Positions 20,647 to 29,557 of a stretch of 64,000 nucleotides of DNA are shown in pieces. The DNA is from Pseudonocardia ammonioxydans (GTDB lineage: Bacteria; Actinomycetota; Actinomycetes; Mycobacteriales; Pseudonocardiaceae). Location: the NCBI RefSeq assembly GCF_900115005.1, contig NZ_FOUY01000002.1, positions 330,162 through 394,161 of the forward strand, read 5' to 3'. The position numbers and the translations under genes were made by a program. The first letter of the stretch is position 1. Every line of letters starts with the position of its first letter. Below the pieces are notes generated by a model that was not told where the DNA came from, made no database searches, and worked only from the letters and a program-made list of their open reading frames with translations.

Positions 20647-21387
20647 TCAGCGCTGTGACCGGGACCGGCGCACCGGTCCGGCCGTGACCTCCCGCGCGAC
20701 GTCGTGCAGCTTCGTGTTGGTGTGCTGGGAGTAGCGCACGAGCAGGTTGAACGCCTGGTGGTCGTCGAGACCGAAGCGTTCCATCACGATGCCCTTGGCC
20801 TGGCCGATCACGTCCCGGGTGGTGAGCGCCTGTTCCAGGTCGGCGACGGCGGTCGCGCCGTAGACCAGCACCGCGGCCTGGGTGGCGAACGCCCCGGCGA
20901 TGGCCTGGGCGGTCTCGTCGAACGCGTCGGGCACGGTGCTGTAGAGGTTCAGCGCCCCGGATGGGGCCTCGTACGGCGCCATGGCGAACGACAGCAGGCT
21001 GCGGACGCCCCGCTCGACGGCCGCCGGGCCGAACCGCGGCCAGCGTTGCTCGGACGGTAGGGCGAAGTCGGGGACCCGGAGCCGGCTGGAGGTTCCGGGC
21101 GTGAGCGTCGTCACACAGGGGCCCTCCGCCCACTCGGCCTGCAACCGGTCGAGATCGGCGATCAGGGGGTCGCTCGGTGCCCGCGACTGCAGTCCGTCGC
21201 CGTCACGCATGGTCAGCCCGGCGTAGGTGGCGCCGGGCACACTGGCGACCGCGGCGACGGTGAGCTGTTCCAGGAGCTGCTCGCTGCGGGGACCGGGCCG
21301 GCGCGGGCCGCGGTCGGTGATCCGCTCGGCGATCTGTGCCAGCACGGCGGGCATGGAGTCCGACGAGCCGACCGGCACGGTGTCCAT
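20647..21387 (-). CDS. GAF-ANTAR domain regulator
   Basis: 246 residues. An N-terminal GAF sensor domain (about 15-165; ATYAGLTMRDGD and VERGVRSLLSFAMAPYEAPSGALNLYS) is joined to a canonical ANTAR domain (about 175-230; VIGQAKGIVMERFGLDDHQAF). Such proteins act as antiterminators that bind RNA in response to a small ligand. ATG at 21387 has GGAGGAGG upstream. It is convergent with the ANTAR-AraC gene and only 6 bp away. Confidence 0.93.
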   Translation of the reverse strand: MDTVPVGSSDSMPAVLAQIAERITDRGPRRPGPRSEQLLEQLTVAAVASVPGATYAGLTMRDGDGLQSRAPSDPLIADLDRLQAEWAEGPCVTTLTPGTSSRLRVPDFALPSEQRWPRFGPAAVERGVRSLLSFAMAPYEAPSGALNLYSTVPDAFDETAQAIAGAFATQAAVLVYGATAVADLEQALTTRDVIGQAKGIVMERFGLDDHQAFNLLVRYSQHTNTKLHDVAREVTAGPVRRSRSQR

Positions 21388-21559
21388 GTCGCCCTCCTCC
21401 GGACGGCGTCCTCGGCGGACGAGGACGCTGGTCGTCTGCGCGGCCCGGTACGGAGCCGCTCCGTCCGAGAGTATCCGTTCCACGCACGAGCCATCCGTCC
21501 GGCGAGAGATCGACATCGTGTGTCCGGACGCGGTCACGACCCGGCTACCGTGCTGGGCG

Positions 21560-22297
21560 ATGCCGAGCAGTTCCGCCGCCGGGCACTTCCTCGCCCGCAC
21601 GAGCCTGGCGCCGGACGCACCGGACGCCGGCTACCCGTTCGACCTGCCGGTGGTGCGGTGGTTGCGCGAGCACGGCGGCCTGGTCCTGCGCCCGGGCGTG
21701 ACGTTCCTGGTGGGGGAGAACGGCTCCGGCAAGTCGACCCTGGTGGAGGCGCTCGCCGTCGCGCTCGGGCTCAACCCGGAGGGCGGCTCGCGCTCGTTCC
21801 GGTTCGCCACCCGCTCCAGCGAGTCCGACCTCGGCACCCACCTGCGGGTCGCGCGCCGGCCCGGACGGGAGCGCATCAGCTTCTTCCTGCGGGCCGAGTC
21901 GTACTACAACGTCGCCACCGAGGTGGAGAACATCGGCCACGGGTTGCCCGCGGCCTTCGGCGGGTCACCGCACGAGCGGTCGCACGGCGAGTCGTTCCTC
22001 GCGCTGCTCAACCACCGCTTCGGCCCGCGCGGGCTCTACCTGCTCGACGAACCCGAGGCCGCGCTCTCGCCGACCGGCGCGATGGCGGTGCTGGGCCGGA
22101 TGGCCGACCTGACCGCGCAGGGCTGCCAGTTCGTCGTCGCCACCCACTCGCCGATCCTGCTGGCGCTGCCCGGCGCGACCATCCTGGAGATCGGCGACGA
22201 CGGCGCCGTGCGGCGGACCGCCTACGACGACGCCGCCCCCGTCGTCCTCACCCGGGGTTTCCTCGCAGACCCGGACGCGTTCCTGCGCCACCTCTGA
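21560..22297 (+). CDS. AAA ATPase, ABC/RecF-like (COG3910-type)
   Basis: 245 residues with a complete ABC-type nucleotide-binding set: Walker A GENGSGKST (about residues 53-61), a signature-like SHGES, Walker B YLLDEPEAALS and an H-loop THSPIL. There is no membrane or dimerisation extension. Such proteins resemble predicted ATPases related to SMC/RecF and OLD families. Function is unknown. A TACCGT box lies 8 bases before ATG 21560, so the mRNA may be leaderless. Its stop is within a stem-loop shared with gluD. Confidence 0.85.
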   Translation: MPSSSAAGHFLARTSLAPDAPDAGYPFDLPVVRWLREHGGLVLRPGVTFLVGENGSGKSTLVEALAVALGLNPEGGSRSFRFATRSSESDLGTHLRVARRPGRERISFFLRAESYYNVATEVENIGHGLPAAFGGSPHERSHGESFLALLNHRFGPRGLYLLDEPEAALSPTGAMAVLGRMADLTAQGCQFVVATHSPILLALPGATILEIGDDGAVRRTAYDDAAPVVLTRGFLADPDAFLRHL

Positions 22298-22317
22298 CCG
22301 TCCCTACGGGGAGGGTC
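22296..22317. terminator. Short bidirectional stem-loop between ATPase gene and gluD
   Basis: Arms GACCGTCCC (22296-22304) and GGGAGGGTC (22309-22317) pair with one mismatch around a 4-nt loop. Both stop codons overlap the stem. Confidence 0.5.
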
Positions 22318-23185
22318 AGACGCCGCCGTGGCCGGCCTGCGGGGCGACCAGGTCGGGGTCGGCGGGCTTGGCCTTGCGCGGGCCGTGCGCGAGCCGCTTC
22401 TCCACCAGCCGCGAGATCCCGGTCAGGATCAGGCAGAGCCCGATGTAGATGACCGCGACGACCAGCGCGACCGGCAGGATCGGCGCCCCGAGCTGGTTCT
22501 GGCTGCCCAGGAAGCGCGCCTGGTAGAGCAGCTCCGGGTAGAGGATGATGAACCCGAGCGCGGTGTCCTTGAGGACCACCACCAGCTGCGACAGGATCGT
22601 CGGCAGCATCGAGCGGACCGCCTGCGGGAGCAGCACGCTGGTCATCACCTGGCCCTTGCGCAGGCCCAGCGCGTACGCGGCCTCGCTCTGGCCACGCGGC
22701 ACCGCGTTCACCCCGGCCCGGAAGACCTCGGCGAGCACCGAGCCGTTGTAGAGCATCAGGCCGAGCACGACGGCCCAGAAGGCATCGATCGTGATGCCCA
22801 GCCCGCGGTCGAGGCCGTAGAACAGGATGAAGATCAGGATCAGCAGCGGGACGGCGCGGAAGAGCTCGACCACCGCCGTCGCGGGAACGCTGATCCAGCG
22901 GTGGTCGGAGAGCCTGCCCGCGGCGAACACGGCACCGAACACCAGCGACAGCACCGCGGCGACCAGGAACGCGCTGACCGTCGCCCACAGCGCGTTCAGC
23001 AGCAGGTACTGGATGTTGATGTAGGTGATCCACTCCCACAGCCGCGGGGAGAACTGCCCGGCGTCGTAGAAGCGGTAGACCACGAAGACCAGCACCGCGA
23101 CGATCGCCGCGACGCCGATGGCGCCGACGGTGCGGTTGCGGGCCCGGGCCGCGGGGCCGGGGATGTCGTAGAGGACGGAACTCAT
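22316..23185 (-). CDS. gluD: Glutamate ABC transporter permease GluD
   Basis: 289-residue permease of the polar amino-acid (HAAT) ABC family. The sequence shows several membrane helices and the EAA-loop signature AAYALGLRKGQVMTSVLLPQAVRSMLP that contacts the ATPase GluA. A basic C-terminal tail follows. It forms a heterodimeric channel with GluC. It is the last gene of the gluABCD operon, which reads gluA-gluB-gluC-gluD on the minus strand. Confidence 0.92.
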   Translation of the reverse strand: MSSVLYDIPGPAARARNRTVGAIGVAAIVAVLVFVVYRFYDAGQFSPRLWEWITYINIQYLLLNALWATVSAFLVAAVLSLVFGAVFAAGRLSDHRWISVPATAVVELFRAVPLLILIFILFYGLDRGLGITIDAFWAVVLGLMLYNGSVLAEVFRAGVNAVPRGQSEAAYALGLRKGQVMTSVLLPQAVRSMLPTILSQLVVVLKDTALGFIILYPELLYQARFLGSQNQLGAPILPVALVVAVIYIGLCLILTGISRLVEKRLAHGPRKAKPADPDLVAPQAGHGGV

Positions 23186-23237
23186 GACGCCTCCGCGGGC
23201 AGACGTACGTCGGGTCGGTGCGTGTCGCCTCCGCGGC

Positions 23238-23885
23238 TCATCGGGCCGCGCTCCAGCGCTGGTCGAGCCGCCGCTGCAGGATCGTCAGCGGGACCACGAG
23301 GATGATGAAGAACAGCGCGACCCACAGCAGGCCCACGAACACGTTGTAGCCGCGCTCGGAGAGGTTGGCGTAGATGCCGCCCGCCTCGACCACGGCGAAA
23401 CCGGCCGCGATCGTGGTGTTCTTCAACAGGGCGATCTGCACGTTCGTCAACGGTGGGACCACGGCCCGGACCGCCTGGGGCAGCACGACCTGGCCCAGGG
23501 TCTGGGTGAAGCTGAAGCCCAGCGCCCGGGAGGCCTCGGCCTGCCCGACCGGGACGGTGTTGATCCCCGAGCGGACGACCTCGCAGACGAACGCCGCGGT
23601 GTAGAGGGTCAGGCCGATGCAGGCCAGGGTGTAGAACGACAGCTCCACCAGTTCGAGACGCGGGTAGGCGAAGGCGAAGAAGAACAGCACCAGCGTGAGC
23701 GGGGTGTTCCGCAGGACCGTCACGTACAGCGTCCCGACGCCACGCAGCACCGGGACCGGGCTGACCCGCATGCCGGCGATGATGGTGCCGAGGATCAGCG
23801 ACCCGATCGCGGAGACCACGAACAGGGCGAGGGTGCCGCCGAAACCCCTGAGGTACAGGTCGAGGTTGTCCAGCAGGACGTTCAC
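23238..23885 (-). CDS. gluC: Glutamate ABC transporter permease GluC
   Basis: 215-residue permease with about five membrane helices and the EAA loop EASRALGFSFTQTLGQVVLPQAVRAV. LFFFAFAYP and FVCEVVRSGINTVP segments are typical of the family. GTG at 23885 has AAGGAG upstream. A 20-bp stem-loop separates it from gluB, so it is probably made at lower level than the binding protein. gluD starts 52 bp downstream. Confidence 0.92.
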   Translation of the reverse strand: MNVLLDNLDLYLRGFGGTLALFVVSAIGSLILGTIIAGMRVSPVPVLRGVGTLYVTVLRNTPLTLVLFFFAFAYPRLELVELSFYTLACIGLTLYTAAFVCEVVRSGINTVPVGQAEASRALGFSFTQTLGQVVLPQAVRAVVPPLTNVQIALLKNTTIAAGFAVVEAGGIYANLSERGYNVFVGLLWVALFFIILVVPLTILQRRLDQRWSAAR

Positions 23886-23911
23886 CGCGACGCTCTCCTT
23901 CCGCGCTCGGG

Positions 23912-23956
23912 CACGGTGTGGCCCGCGGTGACGGGCTCACCGCGGGCCACACCGTG
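23912..23956. promoter_or_regulatory. Intercistronic 20-bp stem-loop between gluB and gluC
   Basis: A perfect inverted repeat of 20 bp (23912-23931 and 23937-23956) with a 5-nt loop starts 6 bp after the gluB stop. It lies inside an operon and has no T-tract on the minus strand, so partial termination or protection of the upstream gluB message is the likely role. Confidence 0.75.
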
Positions 23957-23962
23957 GGGTGG

Positions 23963-24847
23963 TCAGTAGCGCTCGACCTGCGGCGGGTCGGCCGGGGTAC
24001 CGGACTTGCCCAGCGTGCCGTCGTAGATCGTCTTCCAGGTGCCGTCGTCGGCCGCGGCCTGCAGCAGATCGTTGATCTTGTTGCGGAAGGCGGCGTCGTC
24101 CCGCGGGACACCGACGCCGTAGGGCTCCTCGGAGAACGTCTCGCCGGTGACCTTCAGCTGCTCCGGGTTCTGCGAGGCGTAGCCGAGCAGGATCGCGTCG
24201 TCGGTGGTGACGGCGTCGACCTGGCCGTTGATCAGCTGGTCCACGCACTGGGTGTAGGTCTGGAACTCGACGATCTGGTCGGTCAGGTTCTGCTCCCGGA
24301 CCCGCTGGATCGGGGTGGACCCGGTGGCCGAGCAGACCGTCTTGCCCTGCAGCGTCTGCGGGCCGGTGATCTCGTTGTCGTCGGCCCGCACCAGCAGGCC
24401 CTGACCGGCGATGTAGTACGGGCCGGCGAACCCGACGCGCTCCTTGCGCTTGTCGTTGATGGTGTAGGTGCCGACGTAGTAGTCGACCTCGCCGCGCTCG
24501 ATGGCGTCCTCCCGGGCGGCGGACGGCACGACCTTGTAGTCGATCTGGTCCGGGGAGAACCCGAGGCCACCGGCGATCATCTTCGCGATGTCGATGTCGA
24601 AGCCGGAGAACTGGCCGGTGGTGGCGTCGCGGAAGCCCATGCCCGGCTGGTCGTCCTTCACGCCCACGATCAGGCGGCCGCGCTGCTGGATCTTGTCGAA
24701 GGTCGGGGAGCCCTCGACCGTGACGTTCTCGGCGACGGCCGGCTCGTAGCCGGAGCCCTGCGCTCCGGGGGAGCCCTGCTGGCCGCAGCCGGCCAGCGCG
24801 AGGGCGCCGGCCAGCACGGCCGCCACCAGCATCCGGGTTCTCTTCAT
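23963..24847 (-). CDS. gluB: Glutamate-binding lipoprotein GluB
   Basis: 294-residue extracytoplasmic solute-binding protein (family 3). A signal peptide ends in the lipobox LALAGC with the lipidated Cys near residue 21. The family signature GFDIDIAKMIA follows, and VDYYVGTYTINDKRKERVGFAGPYY is the ligand-site region. It captures glutamate (and perhaps aspartate/glutamine) and delivers it to GluCD. It lies between gluA and gluC and is followed by the strong stem-loop. Confidence 0.94.
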   Translation of the reverse strand: MKRTRMLVAAVLAGALALAGCGQQGSPGAQGSGYEPAVAENVTVEGSPTFDKIQQRGRLIVGVKDDQPGMGFRDATTGQFSGFDIDIAKMIAGGLGFSPDQIDYKVVPSAAREDAIERGEVDYYVGTYTINDKRKERVGFAGPYYIAGQGLLVRADDNEITGPQTLQGKTVCSATGSTPIQRVREQNLTDQIVEFQTYTQCVDQLINGQVDAVTTDDAILLGYASQNPEQLKVTGETFSEEPYGVGVPRDDAAFRNKINDLLQAAADDGTWKTIYDGTLGKSGTPADPPQVERY

Positions 24848-24905
24848 GCGTCGATCTCCACTCGTGAGGGAAAGGGGTGGCGCCGGTCGGGTGCAGCTCA
24901 GTTGC

Positions 24906-25661
<756 letters not shown>

Positions 25662-25714
25662 GCTGCCTCCGGACATGGCGAGAGCCTGGACGGATCCGAG
25701 GGGTGAGTCCACCA

Positions 25715-25733
25715 CCTTGAGGAAGCCTTAGGG
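25715..25733. promoter_or_regulatory. Direct-repeat candidate GluR operator in the gluA-gluR gap
   Basis: Two similar 8-mers in the same direction, CCTTGAGG (25715-25722) and CCTTAGGG (25726-25733), start 11 bp apart. This is one helical turn, the geometry typical of OmpR-family dimers. The site lies 54 bp before gluA and 32 bp before gluR. Confidence 0.5.
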
Positions 25734-25764
25734 TCTCGGCCACGTAACGGAAGGGACGGTCGGT

Positions 25765-26448
25765 GTGCACATCCTGCTGATCGAGGACGATGACAGGGTG
25801 GCGGCGGCGCTGCGGCCGGCGCTGCACCGGCACGGCATGACCACGACCCGGCTCGACCACGGGCGCGGCGTGACCGACCACCTCGACGGGGTCGACGTCG
25901 TGCTCCTGGACCTGGGCCTGCCCGACACCGACGGTCTCGACGTCTGCCGGGAGATCCGCGCGGTCAGCGAGGTCCCGGTGCTCATGGTGACCGCCCGGGG
26001 CGAGATCACCGACCGGATCGAGGGCCTGCACACCGGGGCCGACGACTACCTGGTCAAGCCCTACGACATCGGCGAGCTGGTCGCCCGGGTGCACGCCGTG
26101 CAGCGCCGCCGCAAGGTCGGCACGGACGGGGTCGCGGCGCCGGCCGGGAGCGGCCCGGTCACGGTGGGGGACGTCCGCGTCGACCCCGACCGGCACGCGG
26201 TGACCGTGGCGGACACCGAGGTCGTCCTCACCCGCAAGGAGTTCCAGGTCCTCGCGCTGCTCGCCCGGGCCGACGGTGCGGTCTGCACCCGCGCGCAGAT
26301 CGTCGCCGAGGTGTGGGGCCGCGGCTGGGCCGGGGCGAACCGGACGCTCGACGTGCACGTGGCGACGTTGCGCACCAAACTCGGCCGGCCCGAGCTGATC
26401 CGGACCGTCCGCGGCGTCGGCTACCGGTTCGCCGCCACCGAGGACTGA
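25765..26448 (+). CDS. gluR: OmpR-family response regulator GluR
   Basis: 227 residues. The receiver domain has acidic pocket EDDD (7-10), phospho-acceptor Asp49 in LLDLGLPDTDG and Lys in LVKPYD. A winged-helix DNA-binding domain (about 135-225) ends in TVRGVGYRF. The position, divergent from gluABCD and followed by a kinase, matches Streptomyces GluR-GluK, which activates glutamate uptake in response to extracellular glutamate. The start is GTG at 25765. The kinase gene begins 24 bp downstream. Confidence 0.9.
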   Translation: MHILLIEDDDRVAAALRPALHRHGMTTTRLDHGRGVTDHLDGVDVVLLDLGLPDTDGLDVCREIRAVSEVPVLMVTARGEITDRIEGLHTGADDYLVKPYDIGELVARVHAVQRRRKVGTDGVAAPAGSGPVTVGDVRVDPDRHAVTVADTEVVLTRKEFQVLALLARADGAVCTRAQIVAEVWGRGWAGANRTLDVHVATLRTKLGRPELIRTVRGVGYRFAATED

Positions 26449-26472
26449 CGCGGCCGGCGGGGGAACGACGGA

Positions 26473-27972
26473 ATGCGGAGCCGGTTGCTGCTGGTCTTCC
26501 TGGTGCTCGTCGGCCTGCTCGCCGCCGGGCTCGGGGTGCCGCTGGCGCTCACGCACGCCCAGCGCAGCCAGGAGGAGGTCTTCACCGACCGGCTGACCGA
26601 CACGATCTCGTTCGCGTCCGGGGCGCAGCGCCTGCTGATCGAGTCGCCGGACGGGCACTCCGCGTCGACCGCGTTCGTCGCGGAGATCGCGCGCTACGAC
26701 GAGGTGTACGACGTCGCCGTGGCCGTGTTCGACCGCACCGGCGGGCTGCTGGTCGCGTCCCGGCCGCCGGAACGCCTGCCCGGTCTCGAGGGCGAACCGG
26801 CCGACCGGTTGCGCGTCGCGCTGGCCGGGCGCCGGTCGGAGACCCACCCGCTGCTCATGCCGTGGGACGACCGGCCGATCGTGCTCGCCGAACCCGTGCT
26901 GGTCGACGGCGAGGTGGTCGGCGCGACGATGACCGTCTCACCCACCGACGCGCTGCGGTCCGCGGAGCTGCGTGCCTGGTCGGTGATCGCCGGCGTGGCG
27001 CTGCTGGCACTGCTCGCCGGGGCCCTGGTCGCGCTGCCGCTGACGGTGTGGATCCTGCGTCCGGTGCGCCGGCTCGACGCGGCGATGGGGCGGGTCGGGA
27101 CCGCGGTGGTGGCCGGGGGGCCGCCCGGCCCGCCGATGCGCCGGACCGGCCCGCCGGAGCTGCGCCTGCTCGCGGGCTCGTTCGACCGGATGACCGAGAC
27201 CGTGCGCGGGGCGCTCGACGCGCAGCGGGCCTTCGTCGCCGACGCCTCGCACCAGCTGCGCAACCCGCTCACCGCGCTCCGGCTGCGCCTGTCCAACCTG
27301 GACGGGCACGTGGATCCGGCCGCGGCCGAGGAGCACGCCGCGGCGCTGGAGGAGTCCGAGCGGCTGTCCCGGGTGCTCGACGGCCTGCTCGCGCTCGCCC
27401 GTGCCGAGCGCGCCGCCGACACCGCGTCCGGCGAGACCGTCACCGGGCTCGACGACGTCGTCGAGGACCGGCTCGAGAACTGGCGGCCGCTGGCCGAGCA
27501 CATCGGGGTCGAGCTGCGGCGCAGCGGGCCCCGCGGGCTGCGCGCCCGGATCGACCCGGCCGGGCTGGAGACCGTGCTCGACGCGGTGCTGGACAACGCG
27601 CTGAAGTACACGCCCGAGGGCGGGCGGGTCCGGATCGCGACGCTGCGGGTCGCCGACCGGGTCGGCGTCAGCGTCGTCGACGGGGGCCCCGGGATGACCG
27701 TCGAGGAACGCGCCCGGGCCACCGACCGGTTCTGGCGGGCACCGGGGCAGTCCAACGTGGAGGGCAGCGGACTGGGTCTGGCGATCGCCTCGCGCACCGC
27801 CGCGGCCGCGGGCGGGAGGCTGGCGCTGGACCCCGCGCCCGGGGGCGGACTGCGCGTCACACTCTGGCTCGAGCCGGCCCCACCCGCGCCCGCCGCCCCA
27901 TCCCCGCCCTCGTCCCCGCCCTCGTCTCCGTCCCCGTCCCACGCGCCCCCAGGGGCACCCTCGGGGCCCTGA
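26473..27972 (+). CDS. gluK: Sensor histidine kinase GluK
   Basis: 499 residues. Two membrane helices (about 4-26 and 173-197) flank an extracytoplasmic sensor domain, then HAMP, HisKA with phospho-His260 in ADASHQLRNPLTALR, and a HATPase domain with N-box DNALKYTPEGG and GSGLGLAI. It should sense external glutamate and phosphorylate GluR. The last 35 residues are a Pro/Ser tail, and the final residues and stop codon are supplied by the first 41-bp palindromic repeat. Confidence 0.9.
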   Translation: MRSRLLLVFLVLVGLLAAGLGVPLALTHAQRSQEEVFTDRLTDTISFASGAQRLLIESPDGHSASTAFVAEIARYDEVYDVAVAVFDRTGGLLVASRPPERLPGLEGEPADRLRVALAGRRSETHPLLMPWDDRPIVLAEPVLVDGEVVGATMTVSPTDALRSAELRAWSVIAGVALLALLAGALVALPLTVWILRPVRRLDAAMGRVGTAVVAGGPPGPPMRRTGPPELRLLAGSFDRMTETVRGALDAQRAFVADASHQLRNPLTALRLRLSNLDGHVDPAAAEEHAAALEESERLSRVLDGLLALARAERAADTASGETVTGLDDVVEDRLENWRPLAEHIGVELRRSGPRGLRARIDPAGLETVLDAVLDNALKYTPEGGRVRIATLRVADRVGVSVVDGGPGMTVEERARATDRFWRAPGQSNVEGSGLGLAIASRTAAAAGGRLALDPAPGGGLRVTLWLEPAPPAPAAPSPPSSPPSSPSPSHAPPGAPSGP

Positions 27973-28330
27973 GCGCTACGGGGGTGCCCCTCGCGGCGCG
28001 GCGGCGCGGGGCGCGGCGCGCGCGGCGTCAGGCGCTGGGCAACGTCGAGGCCCCGCTCGGGCCCGGTGCCGGGCCCGATGCCCCGAGGGGCACCTTGGGG
28101 GCCCCGAGCGCTACGGGGGTGCCCTTGGGGCGCGGAGGTGTGGGGGCCGGACTCGATGGGCGCCGGCCGGGCCCCGCTCCCCGAGGGGCACCCTGGGGGC
28201 GTCGAGCGCTACGGGGGTGCCCCTGGGGGCGCGGAGGTGCGGGGCGCCGGGCTCGATGAGCGCCGGCCGGGCCCCGCTCCCGTGCTCCGGGGGGCACCCT
28301 GGGGGCGCTGAGCGCTACGAGGGTGCCCCT
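27951..28330. repeat. Cluster of four 41-bp palindromic repeats after gluK
   Basis: Near-identical 41-bp units lie at 27951-27991, 28086-28126, 28184-28224 and 28290-28330. Each has outer arms GGGGCACC and GGTGCCCC that can pair, and a central GAGCGCTACG. Sequence between units 2-3 and 3-4 is also alike (CGCCGGCCGGGCCCCGCTCC), so about 100 bp has been tandemly copied. The rest of this 464-bp gap holds no gene. The units resemble REP-type elements. Confidence 0.85.
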
Positions 28331-28436
28331 CGGGGCGTGGCGCGCCGGAGCACCGGCCGGCGCGGACCGGGCGCGCGTCGGGCGGTCGGCGGGCGGGAGG
28401 CGCCGGGCGTGCCGTCATGGGCACGGAGTGTGGTGG

Positions 28437-29405
28437 TCAGTAGCCCTTCGTCGACCGGTAGAACTCGACCGCACCCGGGTGCAGCGGAACCGGCTGCGTC
28501 CCGATCGCCGAGCGCGAGTCGATCGTCACCGCGGCCGGGCTGGCCTGGGCCAGCCGGGGCTGCTCGGCGAAGGCGGCGTCGATCAGGGCGCGTGCGGTGG
28601 CCCCGTCCAACCCGGCAGACACCAGCAGCACGTTGCGCACCGACAGGCACGACACCGGGCCGGGCAGGCCGTAGGTGTTCGCCGGGACGGTGCCGACGGA
28701 GTAGACGGGGAAGCGCTCGCGCATCCGGTCCAGGACCGCGCCGAGGTCCAGCAGCCGGATCGGGAGCTCCGCGGCCAGGTCGCGGATCCCGCCGGTCGGC
28801 ACACCACCGGACCAGAAGAACGCGTCGATCGCGTCGGTGCGCAGCGCCTCGATCGCCTCCGGGAGCCCGAGCTCGGCCCGTTGGCCCAGACCCTCGGCGC
28901 CGAGCCCGGCGACCTGGAGCAGCCGCAGGGCGATCGGCTGGTACCCGCTCCCCGCGGGGCCGATCGAGACCCGCGCCCCGCGCAGGTCGTCGAGCGTGCG
29001 GAACCGTGAGTCCCGGCGGACCACGATGTGGGTGATGTCGTCGTACAACCGGGCCAGCGCCATCGGCTCCGCATCCCCGGTGACACCGGCGGCGAGGTCG
29101 GCGGCCACGTCGACCTGGCTGATCGTCACGGTCGCCGCGCCGGTGAGCAGCAGCTGCATGTTCTGGGTGCTCCCGGCGGTGGTCAGGACCTCGGGCGGAT
29201 CCGGCAGCCTCAACCACTCCTCCCAGATCCCGGCGAGGGCGCGGGCCAGGGAGATGTAGACGCCGGGCTGCACCCCACCGGCGATCACCAGCCGGGGTGG
29301 CGGGGCCGCGCCGGTGCAGCCCGCGGCCCCCAGCACGACGCCGGCCGCGAGACCGGCGCGCAGCACGGCGCGCCGCGAGAGCGCCGACCCGGGCACGGTC
29401 CCCAT
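28437..29405 (-). CDS. TAXI-family (TRAP-type) solute-binding lipoprotein
   Basis: 322 residues. The N-terminal [21 protein letters not shown] has twin arginines and a lipobox, so Tat export and lipidation are likely. The mature part shows TAXI features ([35 protein letters not shown]). No TRAP membrane subunits are encoded nearby. A Thermus TAXI protein is known to bind glutamate/glutamine, and this gene lies beside gluRK and gluABCD, so it may bind glutamate and signal to GluK. That role is inferred. ATG at 29405 is the start preceding the signal peptide. Confidence 0.85.
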   Translation of the reverse strand: MGTVPGSALSRRAVLRAGLAAGVVLGAAGCTGAAPPPRLVIAGGVQPGVYISLARALAGIWEEWLRLPDPPEVLTTAGSTQNMQLLLTGAATVTISQVDVAADLAAGVTGDAEPMALARLYDDITHIVVRRDSRFRTLDDLRGARVSIGPAGSGYQPIALRLLQVAGLGAEGLGQRAELGLPEAIEALRTDAIDAFFWSGGVPTGGIRDLAAELPIRLLDLGAVLDRMRERFPVYSVGTVPANTYGLPGPVSCLSVRNVLLVSAGLDGATARALIDAAFAEQPRLAQASPAAVTIDSRSAIGTQPVPLHPGAVEFYRSTKGY

Positions 29406-29441
29406 CCGGCCATCCTCCCCGGCCGGGTGCCCGATGTCCCG

Positions 29442-29482
29442 AGGGGCACCCCGGTGGCGCCCGGCGCCCCGAGGGTGCCCCC
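29442..29482. repeat. Diverged fifth copy of the 41-bp palindromic repeat
   Basis: 41 bp with the same outer arms (GGGGCACC and GGTGCCCC) and length as the units at 27951-28330 but a different centre. It lies between the TAXI gene and miaB, so the two divergent genes are separated by it. Confidence 0.65.
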
Positions 29483-29557
29483 GGGAGCACGGGGGGCGGG
29501 CGCCGGGCACACCGCCCCGCACGGCAGGTCGGAGCCGGTGACGCCTACCCTCGGGGT

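Noticed and set aside
27951..28330. CRISPR array
   Set aside because: The units are palindromic, spacing between them varies (135, 98 and 106 bp), the spacers resemble one another, and no cas gene is present.
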